From Carex sylvatica (lineage: Eukaryota > Streptophyta > Magnoliopsida > Poales > Cyperaceae): a DNA stretch of 64,000 nt. Both the position numbers and the translations under genes were made by a program. The notes beneath the pieces were generated by a model that ran no database searches, had not been told where the DNA came from, and saw only the letters and a list, made by a program, of their open reading frames with translations. This document shows positions 47,079 to 58,400 of the stretch, piece by piece. How positions within the stretch are numbered: position 1 is the first letter of the stretch; each line of letters begins with the position of its first letter. The stretch lies in NCBI GenBank assembly GCA_964058845.1, contig CAXKVR010000003.1:278501-342500 (forward strand). Reading direction: 5' to 3'.

Positions 47079-49331
47079 ATGGACTATAGCAGCAGTGCAA
47101 TAACAATAGTCCCTGATGCGGGTCCCATGTGGGCCACAGAGGACGACTACTGCTCATGGTCCGGCGACACAAACCCTAACCCTAGCCAGTCCCGAGGCAG
47201 CAGCGAGCAACCCCCCAACAAAAAATCCCGATCCGATACAAACAATTCCAACACCAATCCAGTCCCCAGCTCCACTTCCAAGTCCCGTGCCATTGGGAAA
47301 ATGTTCTTCAAAACCAAGCTCTGTTGTAAATTCCGTGCTGGCACCTGCCCGTACATCACTAATTGCAATTTTGCACATGGAATGGAGGAATTGCGGAAGC
47401 CGCCACCAAATTGGCAAGAAATCCTAGCTGCGGCACAATCGGAGCAAAATCAGAGGCAGGATGAGGGTTCTTTTGAAGCACCCAGAGAAGAGCATAGTAT
47501 TCCTATTTTGACCTCTTCCAATGTAGGAGGTGAAGGTCAGAGGAATTACAAAGGGAGGCATTGTAAGAAGTTTTACACTGAAGAGGGGTGCCCTTATGGA
47601 GATTCTTGCACCTTCCTGCATGATGAACAGTCGAAGGCCAGAGAAAGTGTAGCTATCAGCTTATCACCGAGTGTGGGTGGAGGAGCTGCTGCTGCTACTG
47701 GATTTGCGGCAGGTCAAAGTCCTACCGGAGCGGGTCAGAAACCGTCCAATTGGAAGACCAGGATCTGCAACAAGTGGGAGATGACGGGGTACTGTCCTTT
47801 TGGGAGTAAGTGTCATTTTGCGCATGGAAGTGCAGGTGAGGGGGTAGCTTATGGTGTAGGTTTGAATATTGTTTGTTTGTGACAAACCAATGTTTAGCTA
47901 AAAGAGATAAAATCACGGCTGCTTCTTCTGTGACCAAATAGTAGCAACAAGGCTCCCAATTTCCGTTACAGGAAAAAGGAATTAGACTAAGAACTACCAC
48001 TGATCAGTTTCCATAAGAAGTTACTGGTACTTTTATTTACAGCATGAGAAAAAAAATGCAATCTATGTGTTCTGTAGTTAGTAAGGATTGGTGTTCATTC
48101 CAAGGGAAAATTACTCTGGGGATTTTTACTAGTAATTAATTCTTGCAAGCACGAGGTTCATTATTTGTTGTTTAGTAGTAGACCTGCACTTGTACATTCC
48201 TTTTAGGCAGCAATCGGCTCACAGATCAGGAGATTTTAATTAGGTATCATAATGAAGAGAAATTAATTCATTCTAAGTTGGAACAATTATCTAGCAATTG
48301 GTAAATTTCTATCATGAACACTAATCATTTAGACTAAAGTAACTTCTTCAGTGACAGTTCATGTTTCAATTAAGGGGAGAGAAAGGGGAGAGTACTCTTT
48401 TGATCATTAATTAGAAATGCTAGTATTAAACAAGGTACCAAATTGATTATAAATGGCCTGTTTTCCTTTTTCTACTGTAAGAAGTTTTTTAGTCGAGTTC
48501 AGTTCACCTTATTGATTATTTGTGAAAGAATGTCCGTCTCTCTCTCTCTCCCACACACATACACAGAGCATGCACACGCTCAGGCACAAGCACACATTTA
48601 TTTTTTGCATGTACTTTTTTGTTCTTGAGCAAGGAAAACAAGACCTTAAGCATTTAATTGGAATAATTATTTGCTTAGTATGTGGGTGTTAGGATGTGGA
48701 TTAAGCATGCCATTTGATTTTATTTTTTGTTCTAATGTTAGGCAAGGAAAAGATTATGTACCATTGTAAAGTACCAGCTGGTACCAGCTGGTACCAGTAG
48801 CAACTGGCCATGATATATGCCTGGTGCATGATGTAACCAGACAGTACAGGACCACAAGTGTTAGGTTTAGTTAGAGGCCTTAAGAGGACAACCATGATAT
48901 TTAATGGAGTAAAAAATCTATGATCTTTTGTGATATTTCAGAATGTCACAAAGACCTATTGAATACACTTTTTGATTTTCTTGGGGAAACAATTTGTTAG
49001 AAAAAATTTCCAATAACAGAAGTTTTAAATAATAAATGCAGAATTACACAAATATGGTGGTGGCTTGGTGGATATAGATTGCAAGGAAGCTACCACGCCA
49101 GACTCTAAGCAGGCCGGGGTTGGTTCTGTGAAATCGCTGAATGAAACTCCAGTAACATCTTCCACCTCAGCACCACATGTTGATGTTTATCATGTCGGGG
49201 TCCCTTCTCAGAGGCTCCAGCCAATTGTCAGCCAGAGGCCAATGGCCCAGGCACAGAGACCCATTCAGAAATGGCGGGGCCCTGATAAGATTAGTCGTAT
49301 CTATGGTGACTGGATAGATGAGAGTGACTGA
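47079..49331 (+). CDS. Three-finger CCCH zinc finger protein (C3H39/C3H12 type)
   Basis: Two exons, 47079-47835 and 49042-49331, joined in phase by a GT-AG intron, give 348 residues. Three CCCH fingers bind zinc and in this family contact RNA or DNA. They are C82-X7-C90-X5-C96-X3-H100, C162-X8-C171-X5-C177-X3-H181 and C230-X8-C239-X5-C245-X3-H249. The first is preceded by GKMFFKTKLC, typical of plant C3H39-type proteins. Exon 2 continues HKYGGGLVDIDCKEA and ends KWRGPDKISRIYGDWIDESD, both conserved in this subfamily. The N-terminus is low-complexity (Ser, Pro, Asn). A nuclear or cytoplasmic regulator of mRNA is likely, but the exact role is unknown. If the intron is retained, the frame stops 15 codons later, still with all three fingers. 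It lies head-to-tail with the helicase gene, 820 bp upstream. Confidence 0.95.
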
Positions 49332-50058
49332 AATGATGGTTTTTATTTTATTTAAATTCTGGAGTTTTTAAGTTCCTATTGTAGCGGTTTATTTATGATA
49401 GAACATAGAATGGGTTGTCAGATGGGGCAAATTATAGTTTTGTATTCGTGCGCAGTTTGTAGCATGCTAGTAGCTATGTCTAGTAAGTTATGTGCAGTAC
49501 CTGTGTTAACTATGTTATGCGCAGGGGCCTTGTAATCTTAGGTGAGCTGCCTTTATTTTTTCCTTTGGTGTAATTCTTATTTAGTGATTTTGTTTTGTTC
49601 TCAAGGCTGCTCTTGTAATGCAAAGGTTTACTCGTACTGGTGGTTTTGAAATCGTTGGAAAAGAGAATAGAGGTTTGTGCCTGAATTGTCTAGTTGTGTT
49701 TAAACTTGAGCTATCTGATGTTTAAAGTTGCATAGTCTTGTGTTTATACTTGACAAATAAGGATGAAAAGACCAAATAGAGTTATTTAATTTATTTTTAT
49801 TTTTGAGAGTAAAAATAAAAAGTGGGGTGCAATTTGGGCTATTTTTGTTCCGATATATCTTTATATTTTTCTGGGCAGACAAGCCCGTAGTCACTAGTCA
49901 TGATAATATATATATATCTTAATTTGGGCCCAATACACTCTGTAAATATCAATGACTTATATTGGTTTCTTCTGAATTGCGGCGGGCTGTCCTCCTCCCT
50001 CCAGTCCGCAACCGCAACGCCATCTTTCTCCTTGAGAGAATCTCTAGGGTTTCTTTCT

Positions 50059-50104
<46 letters not shown>

Positions 50105-50152
50105 CCCCTGAGATTCGAGCCCCTAGTTAGATTTTGGTGTATACTCTCCGCC
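49332..50152 (+). promoter_or_regulatory. CCCH 3' region and RH42 promoter / 5' UTR
   Basis: The left part is the CCCH gene's 3' UTR and intergenic DNA. The right part (about 49980-50152) is CT-rich leader DNA typical of a plant 5' UTR, including CCTCCCTCC and a 40-base C homopolymer at 50060-50099. The helicase ATG at 50153 sits in a good context (CCGCCATGGCG). No clear TATA box was found. Confidence 0.5.
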
Positions 50153-53100
50153 ATGGCGACGGAGGATGGTAGAGATCGATCCAGACGCGACCGAGAGAAA
50201 GATAGAGATAGAGAAAGAGATAAAGAACACCGCGAGAAGGAGAAGGAGAAGGAGAAAGAGAGACATAGATCGGATAAGGATCGCCACAAGGAGAAATCAA
50301 GAGATAGGGATCGAGAGAGAGACAGAGATAAGGCGAAGGGACGAGAAAAGGAAAGAGTTAGAGACGATTATGTCAAAGATAGGGATCGGAGAGAGAGAGA
50401 AAGAGATGAGTCCGATAAAGAGGAGATGAAGACTGGAGACAGGGTGGATTACGATAAAGAGAAGGAGAGGAAGACTAGACATAAGGAAGAGAGAGATAGG
50501 GACAACTACGATAAAGAAAAGGATAGAAAGAGTCGAGATAAGGATGATTATGATAGAGAGAAGGAGAGGAAGGTCAGAGAACGGGATGACTATGATATGG
50601 AGAAGGAGAGAAAGGCTAGAGACTATGATAAAGAGGAGAGAAAAGCTGGGGACAAGGAAGAGAAAGAAAGTGAAAGTGAAAGAGAAGAGTATGAGAAGGA
50701 GAAGGGTCGAATGAAGGAAAAGGGAAAGAGGGTAAGAGAGAAAGAAGAGAGAGATGAATATTATGAAAGGGAGAGCGAGAAGTATGGGGACAAAGAAAAG
50801 GAAAGAAAGCACCGAGAGAGGGAGAAGGAGAAGGAGAAGGAGAAGGAGAAGGAGCGGGCCAGGAGGAAAGAAGAGAAAGAGAGAGAAAGAGAGAAGAGGA
50901 GGCGGGAGGCCGACCGGGATGAAGAAAGGAGGCGAAGGGATGCTGACAGAGGTCATGATAGAGAAGCAGAACGTGAACATAAACGCCGAAAAAAGGACTC
51001 TGAGGAGGGCTCAAGCAAATCAATTTCCCGCGAAGATGAATTGCAGGAAGAACAGAAGAAGCTAGAGGATGAAATGGAGAAGAGGCGAAAGCGTGTGCAG
51101 GAGTGGCAAGAGCTTAGGCGAATAGAGAAGCAAGAGAGAGATGGGTCGAGTACTAAAGAGGAGCCGGCAGTTGTTGGTAAAAAATGGACCTTAGAAGGCG
51201 AATCTGATGAAGAGGAGGATAGAGAGAAAACTGAAATGGAGATCGATACAGTAAATGGAGAGAGTGTTCCAAATGGAGAAATGGAGAGCAAGAAAGAGGA
51301 AGGAGGAGAAGAGATTGACCCGCTAGATGCGTTCATGACCTCAATGGTTTTACCGGAAGTAGAGAAGTTGCAAAAGGAACCTCCAGAAGAGACAAAAAGG
51401 GAAGGATCTGGGTCTGCGTCTTGGTCTGGGTCTGCATCTTGGTCTGGGTCTGGGTCTGAACCAAATAAAAAGGGCACCTTAAAAGGTGTTAATCTGGCTA
51501 ATGGAATCAGTAAGAAGGGTAAAAATATGGGTAGGATCATACCAGGCGAGGAATCTGACACAGACTATGAGGTGGAAGATGATGAAGCTGGTTTAGAGGA
51601 TGAAGATGATGATGAGTTCATGAAACGGGTCAAGAAAACAAAAGTTGATAAATTGGCACTTGTGGACCATTCAAAAATTAACTACCCACCATTTCGCAAG
51701 TCATTCTACAAAGAGGTGAAGGAAATTACAAAAATGACACCAGATGAGGTCACAGCCTACAGAAAGGAGCTCGAGCTCAAAGTGCATGGTAAGGATGTGC
51801 CAAAACCCATTAAAACTTGGGTCCAGTCAGGTCTAACCAGTAAGATTTTAGACACAATTAAGAAACTAAATTATGAGAAACCAATGCCAATACAAACACA
51901 AGCTCTTCCTGTAATTATGAGTGGCCGAGATTGTATTGGAGTTGCAAAGACAGGGTCAGGCAAAACTATTGCCTTTGTTTTACCGATGCTTCGTCACATA
52001 AAAGACCAACCACCTGTCATGCCAGGAGAAGGGCCTATTGCACTTGTGATGGCCCCCACTAGAGAACTGGTACAACAAATACACAGCGACATTAAGAAAT
52101 TCTCAAAGGCTATAGGTGTCAATTGTGTAGCGGTTTATGGTGGATCTGGTGTAGCTCAACAGATCAGTGACCTGAAACGTGGGACTGAGATTGTTGTTTG
52201 CACGCCAGGTCGCATGATCGACATTTTGTGCACAAGTTCGGGTAAGATTACTAATTTGAGAAGAGTTACTTATTTGGTTATGGACGAAGCTGATAGGATG
52301 TTTGATATGGGTTTTGAACCCCAAATCAGCAGGATAGTGCAAAATACCCAACCCGAAAGGCAAACAGTCTTGTTCTCGGCCACTTTCCCCCGGCAAGTTG
52401 AGATACTCGCTAGACGGGTTCTGACGAAACCTGTTGAGATACAGGTTGGTGGTAGGAGTGTGGTTAACAAGGACATTACTCAGCTAGTAGAGGTTAGGCC
52501 TGAATCTGACCGATTTTTGCGGCTCTTGGAGCTGCTTGGAGAGTGGTATGAGAAGGGTAAAATGCTCGTGTTTGTTCACTCGCAGGATAAATGTGATTCT
52601 TTATTCAGAGATTTGTTGAAGCACGGTTATCCATGCCTTTCTCTACACGGGGCAAAAGATCAAACAGATCGTGAATCAACCATCTCTGATTTTAAAAGTA
52701 ATGTGTGCAACCTTTTGATAGCCACTAGTGTGGCCGCAAGAGGATTGGATGTGAAGGAGCTGGAACTTGTGGTTAATTTTGATGTACCTAATCACTACGA
52801 GGATTACGTGCACCGAGTGGGCCGTACTGGCCGAGCTGGACGCAAGGGTCTTGCAGTGACATTCATATCTGAAGAAGAGGAGCGGTATGCACCAGATTTG
52901 GTTAAGGCTCTGGAACTGTCTGAGCAAGCAGTACCGGCTGATTTGAAAATGTTGGCTGACAAATTCATGGCGAAGGTGAAACAAGGTACTGAGACAGTGC
53001 ATGGAACCGGGTATGGTGGAAGTGGGTTCAAGTTCAATGAAGAAGAGGATGATGCTCGAAAAGCAGCCAAAAAGGCCCAATTGAAAGAATACGGGTATGA

Positions 53101-53779
53101 AGAGGACAAATCGGATTCGGATTCTGAAGACGAAACAGTTAGAAAAACAGGTGGAGTTGCAACTTTACCTGCCCCGGGCGCATTACCTCAACCAGCTACA
53201 CAGCCCAGTTCTTCTACACCTGTTTCCGTGCCTGGCATGTCTGTTCCACTTACCTTGCCAGGTGGTGTTTCTCTGCCCCTTACTCTAACGGGTGCAGGTG
53301 GTGTTCCCCTTCCAGTTACCTTACCAGGTGGTGTTTCTCTACCCCCTACATTCCCAGCTGCTGTTGCTGGATCTCCTGCTGCAAGTGAGGCGGCTGCCCG
53401 AGCTGTAGCTCTTGCTGCAGCAATCAATTTGCAGCATAATTTGGCCAAAATTCAAGCAGATGCATTGCCGGAGCACTATGAAGCAGAATTAGAAATAAAT
53501 GATTTCCCGCAAAATGCAAGGTGGAGAATTACCCACAAGGATACCTTGGGTCCCATATCAGACTGGACGGGTGCTGCTATTACTACTCGGGGGCAGTACT
53601 ATCCACCTGGTAAGATAGTGGGTCCTGGTGAGAGGAAGCTGTATTTGTTTATTGAGGGGCCCACCGAGTCCTCAGTGAAGAAGGCAAAGGCAGAGTTGAA
53701 AAAGGTGTTGGAGGATTGTACCAGTATGGCCTTGAACTTGCCCGGTTCAGCACAAGTGGGAAAGTATTCTGTTGTTTAA
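50153..53779 (+). CDS. RH42: DEAD-box RNA helicase 42 (PRP5/RCF1 type)
   Basis: Single uninterrupted exon, 1208 residues. This is the plant ortholog type of yeast Prp5, an ATP-dependent helicase acting at the U2 snRNP in spliceosome assembly. Arabidopsis RH42/RCF1 (about 1166 residues) supports correct pre-mRNA splicing in the cold. Residues 1 to about 310 are a charged RD/RE/KE-rich region. The helicase core follows: Q-motif region with MPIQTQALP, motif I AKTGSGKT (598-605), PTRELVQQ, TPGR, DEAD (711-714), SAT (742-744), ARGLDV and HRVGRTGR (887-894). The C-terminus has GTGYGGSGFKFNEEED, an acidic DSDSEDE stretch, a Pro/Leu-rich repeat segment and a KH-like end typical of PRP5 relatives. All catalytic motifs are intact. 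Confidence 0.97.
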   Translation: MATEDGRDRSRRDREKDRDRERDKEHREKEKEKEKERHRSDKDRHKEKSRDRDRERDRDKAKGREKERVRDDYVKDRDRRERERDESDKEEMKTGDRVDYDKEKERKTRHKEERDRDNYDKEKDRKSRDKDDYDREKERKVRERDDYDMEKERKARDYDKEERKAGDKEEKESESEREEYEKEKGRMKEKGKRVREKEERDEYYERESEKYGDKEKERKHREREKEKEKEKEKERARRKEEKEREREKRRREADRDEERRRRDADRGHDREAEREHKRRKKDSEEGSSKSISREDELQEEQKKLEDEMEKRRKRVQEWQELRRIEKQERDGSSTKEEPAVVGKKWTLEGESDEEEDREKTEMEIDTVNGESVPNGEMESKKEEGGEEIDPLDAFMTSMVLPEVEKLQKEPPEETKREGSGSASWSGSASWSGSGSEPNKKGTLKGVNLANGISKKGKNMGRIIPGEESDTDYEVEDDEAGLEDEDDDEFMKRVKKTKVDKLALVDHSKINYPPFRKSFYKEVKEITKMTPDEVTAYRKELELKVHGKDVPKPIKTWVQSGLTSKILDTIKKLNYEKPMPIQTQALPVIMSGRDCIGVAKTGSGKTIAFVLPMLRHIKDQPPVMPGEGPIALVMAPTRELVQQIHSDIKKFSKAIGVNCVAVYGGSGVAQQISDLKRGTEIVVCTPGRMIDILCTSSGKITNLRRVTYLVMDEADRMFDMGFEPQISRIVQNTQPERQTVLFSATFPRQVEILARRVLTKPVEIQVGGRSVVNKDITQLVEVRPESDRFLRLLELLGEWYEKGKMLVFVHSQDKCDSLFRDLLKHGYPCLSLHGAKDQTDRESTISDFKSNVCNLLIATSVAARGLDVKELELVVNFDVPNHYEDYVHRVGRTGRAGRKGLAVTFISEEEERYAPDLVKALELSEQAVPADLKMLADKFMAKVKQGTETVHGTGYGGSGFKFNEEEDDARKAAKKAQLKEYGYEEDKSDSDSEDETVRKTGGVATLPAPGALPQPATQPSSSTPVSVPGMSVPLTLPGGVSLPLTLTGAGGVPLPVTLPGGVSLPPTFPAAVAGSPAASEAAARAVALAAAINLQHNLAKIQADALPEHYEAELEINDFPQNARWRITHKDTLGPISDWTGAAITTRGQYYPPGKIVGPGERKLYLFIEGPTESSVKKAKAELKKVLEDCTSMALNLPGSAQVGKYSVV

Positions 53780-54470
53780 AAGCCTCTTAGTAATAGATAT
53801 TATGTAGAGAAGGAACGAGGATTTGTCTTGAAATTTTTTTATTCGGATACTTGGATTGACAAAAAGAGTTTGTATAAAACCCTTCTTTCGAGTTGTAATT
53901 CCTTTTTTTTTTCGTTTTTAAATTTTAACTAATCAGATACAGTTTTTAAGCATGTACTGATTACACATTTACACTTGATGTTGGACTTTATTTAGTTACA
54001 TTTTTAGGCCTATTTTCATTTGCTTTGTCAGACCCTGGACATCCTGATGTTTTATGATAAGGGTATGTTCCAGCTATTCGAAATTTCAGCATTGATGGGG
54101 CTTAATTTTGGTTTGGACTTTTCAGTGCTGAAGTTGCATAACTTAGCACAAGGAATTAAAGCTGAAGTTTAGGGTTTAGCGTTTTTTTGTCGTAATCGTG
54201 TTGCACGTGCTGAACAATCTTTATATTTGGGGCGTAAAGCTGAAGTTTAGAACGTCTTTAATACATAAATCATAGCGAGAGGTTCATAAACAAAGCATAT
54301 CTTACTAGAGATGCGTATCTCAGTACATATTGTCAAAGGCGTTCTACCAATACATAATGAAGGTGGTTGCTCCAATAACGTTCTCATTTACCGGGTCGAT
54401 GAAAAGTAAGAACATAACAGCTCAAAATAAGTTTAAAATATGGTGCTGCACTTGTGCAGCAGTCCCTTAT
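53780..54470. other. 3' region of RH42 and intergenic DNA
   Basis: AT-rich trailer with several T-runs. No further ORF of note. The true polyadenylation site was not resolved. Confidence 0.5.
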
Positions 54471-54475
54471 CCAGA

Positions 54476-54731
54476 ATTCGTATCATCTGCATTAAATCAA
54501 AAGGGAATTTTTTGAGTTAATAAATCTTATCCATTCAATCTGCTTTAAGATTTGTGCATACTAGATCCGCATTAGTATTAAAAGGCCCCTATATCATAAA
54601 CGGAGACCGAATTGACTCCGTTTAAAATCAGACGGTTGAAATTCATTAACTCAAAAGATTCCTTTTTGAGTTAATGCAGAGGCACTCAAAAGATTCCTTT
54701 TTGAGTTAATGCAGAGGATACGCATTCCATT
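54476..54731. mobile_element. MITE family B, copy 2
   Basis: Ends GAATTCGTATCATCTGCATT and TTAATGCAGAGGATACGCAT face each other. The right end holds a 35-bp tandem duplication (ACTCAAAAGATTCCTTTTTG... twice, at about 54649-54718). The interior shares GTTTAAAATCAGACG with the copy at 38.2 kb. Confidence 0.7.
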
Positions 54732-54734
54732 ATC

Positions 54735-54915
54735 CACCCCTGCCAAAAAACAATACACAGTGTACACCATACAGTCATCTCAACAGTATATAAAGTTAAT
54801 TGTTTCCTCTTTTCACAGTAGTACGCATTTCAACCCACCCACCAATCTCTAACTAAATAGCATCTTTACATCTAGACACAAATTCAGGAAAGCAATATAC
54901 TCCTTTTGTCAAAAG

Positions 54916-54948
<33 letters not shown>

Positions 54949-55460
54949 CAGCACACTTAAGCAGGGAAAACACGCTACAATCAATAGCATTATACAAAAC
55001 AAATTGCACCGTCAATTGTCAAAACCTCTAGAATTATTTATCATTACACTCGCTTAATCAACTAGTATCAGACTACCTATTGTTTGCACGTTCCTCTCAT
55101 GGTGCCAACATAGATTTCCAGTGCTAAGTGAGCTGCATAAACTCATTTTCAATTGACTCTCGCTTCTTTCTGACCTAGAATATGCAAGAACCAGAAAATA
55201 TAAGTGTGATTGTTGCAGTAGTTTTGCTACCCAACATGTCAAGTATTCAGAAAATTGAACCCAGAATTAGATTTGTTCATATTGAGATGAATTGCTGTGA
55301 TATCATACAAGAATGGAACATTACCTATTTTATGCCTTATCCTTAGGCTATAATTGTTCCATGACTACCAAAGTAAAAAACTACATAGTCACCATGTTAT
55401 TAAGAATTTCAACATGGGGGATTGGAGGGGTAAAAACCTGACAAAAATGAGCTCAAAAAG
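54735..55460. other. Intergenic DNA between RH42 and the SCAI gene
   Basis: Includes an A-run of about 29 bases near 54920. The part closest to 55467 is likely SCAI 3' UTR. The 62-codon and 133-codon ORFs here overlap the SCAI gene or its trailer on the wrong strand and are not genes. Confidence 0.5.
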
Positions 55461-55466
55461 GATCTC

Positions 55467-58400
55467 TCAAGATATCTCCTCATCTGGTCTCCGTATGTTG
55501 CCCACTGAATCACCACTTTGTACAGGTAGCACAGATATATCAGAGAGATCAAATTGGTCGGTTGCACCAAAGAATGTGGCTAATCTCCTTAAAGCAGAAT
55601 GGCAGATTTGGGCTCCTGGGTTAATGGATTCGGGCAAAGATGGAATGCATGTGGGGCTGAAGTCATCATTTTGGCTATTTGGTTTAAACAGTGTGAGGAC
55701 TGCTCTGCAAAATATGAATCTGCACACAAATAAAATAGCAAGAATGCTGGCGTGAATGGAATTTTACAAAAAAACACCAGTTGCAATTTACATGCGATTC
55801 ATAGACAATCATTTTAAGATAAGTAACAGTATTGTATTACCTAAGGAGAAACCGCCTGAGAAAAGGATCACCCAAAGCTTCAACCCAAACTGCATGAAGT
55901 TCAGCTGATGTAATTACAGTTGCTTCCAACTCACTCAAAGAGAGAGAAAGTAGCTTCTCAGCCTCCATATACTTGTCCTGTCAATTAAATTCACTAAGTT
56001 TACAACCATCACAAACCACGTAATTACGCACTAAATGTGCATAGCTTGGACACTAGATGATTACCATATCAATATCATGGCTAGCTTTTCCAATCAAAAA
56101 GCAAAAGGCCTGAAGAGGTGCGGTAAGAAACATGGTAAATTGATTGCCATTATTCTGCTGACGTGTGCGGTCCACACCACCACCTGTTGTAGGTGTAACT
56201 GGAGATCGTAAGGTCGGTGAGAGCAGCATTGCTGCCGTTTCCCCTTTCTCTTCGCCATTTATTGACTGCAAACATACGTTACTTGGTCATCATGTTGTCA
56301 AATTAGTGCAGAGAGTGTGGTAAGAGCAATAATTCAATGGAGTAGGCATGGCCATCTCAGCCTCCACATCTAACTATTCACAATAACATATTCTTCGTGG
56401 ATCAGCCATTTAATTACAACTCCAAACTGATGTATGCTACAACCTCATAAGCACTACTTTTGACTCCTGAGATGATCCAGTTTATGCACACAGTTCACGT
56501 TTCTTACCTAATAATTGTTGCATACGTTTTAGTTACATGTACCACTCAGAAAGAGATGAATGACATCTATGGCAAATGACATCTGAACCTTTGAGAGGGT
56601 TATTCCACATAGACAGGTCTAAAATATTGAAACATCTAATGTACAATTCATAATACTGAGAATCACATATTTCATATTAACCACTATTCAATTTCAAAAC
56701 CAGTAACAAATTTTGATTTAACTCATATTATTTTCAGAACCAACAATGTGTCAGAAAGTCAATGCGCACTATTCATCTGCATGTACATTTTCTCCCTTCT
56801 TAAAATTCGGTTACATCAGGAGAATATAATCATGCCTCAACTCACGTCCTCATCTCCGTTTTCAAAGTTCAAGGATCCAAACTGCTCAACATGATCTCCA
56901 TATTAAAATGTGCTTGGAGACCAAATTTTATATTTTTTGGAAAAAATTTACTATTTTTTAGATAGGTACAAAAACACTGTTTTTTCAAAAGATTCTGGAC
57001 CATCCAAAAATAGTGATTTTGTACCTATTTAAAAAAATTGTTAAATATTTTTTTTGAAAAATATAAAATTTGGTCTTCAGGCACATTTCAATATGGAGAT
57101 CATGTCGAGTGGTTCGGATTGATTGTTTGGACTTTGAAAACGGAGATAAGGATGTGAGGCATGAAAGACATGATTCATTTGAACCCTGGTCATAGTAACA
57201 TATTGTAGGTTAAATTATCAACCAACTAATTATCCTTTATAAACTTATGGACAAAGCAAAATAATATATGATGCAACAATAGTGGGCCATAATATTATTG
57301 CTATATACTGGTCAAACCAATATTTCCAAAGAACTTCCTCCTTTTCTTTGCAGCTGCACAACAGTAAACACAGTGTCAAGATTTCATCAATAAAAATGAG
57401 CTATCAAACCTGCCTTGAAAGCATGAGCATCACAACTATCAATGATCAGGAAAAGAGGTCTTCTTGTAAATGGAATCAAATCGCTGGGGTAAACATAGCT
57501 TGAACCTGAAATACTTAAATGGACAGCAATAAATGGTTTTAATTTCAGTAACCATTCTACCAGATGAGAAAGGAAAATAAAGGAAACCTGTAGGAACAGA
57601 AAGCAGAAATGCAGAACCATGATCGGTGTCCCTTGTATTTATACACTACACATATGGTAACAAAGCAGTGTACCTTCATTTGCACGGTAACCTAGCCACA
57701 GTCGAGGCTCTTTCTTACTGCAAGATTCATCTGAAGATGAGCTAATGTCCAAGTTTCTAAAACTACCAGCTATCTTTTCATAATTCTCAGATCTGCCTCC
57801 AGCATCCCCTATAATATAATACTTTTGTCTGTGAGAATTACACTTTTAATCAAAAAAAAAAAAATTACGACAGCAGTTTACTAAACCTTTAAAAAAATGG
57901 GTCAAGATTTGCTTAACCTGCAGCTGATAAATATATCAAAAGGATCCCATCTGCAGGAAGCTCTTCACATTTTGTAGCAAGGACCTGGAAAGAAGCATTA
58001 TAAAATTTGCATGCGCTTTCGGTTTGTTGCTAGGGTAAACAAGTACCAGTACAAACTAAGTAAAGAGAGGTGAAAGTACAAAAAGATTACAGTGAGAAAA
58101 TGAGCAGCAGAGGGACGATACAGTATTGTCTTATGAGGGTTAGGTGGTAACGAAGGGTCCTTGAGATCTTGTAGCAGATTTGTTTTGTGATGCCCGGTGT
58201 CAGCCTGATTAGAGTGAGAACCAATCTGTTGTGCAAAGGAACCGCATGGGTCCCACTCCAAACACTGAAGCATTCTAAAAGTATCTAGTGTGAGCTCCGT
58301 GAACTTGATCTGCTCATAACATTTATATAATTCAAATGACAATTATGCATATATTATTGTCAAAACCCTGAAAACAAGAAATATCAGTTGACACTACATA

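Noticed and set aside
50297..51561. Long minus-strand ORFs opposite the RH42 gene (227, 135 and 202 codons)
   Set aside because: They are Ser/Leu/Phe-rich shadows of the repetitive RD/RE/KE-coding strand and have no family features.
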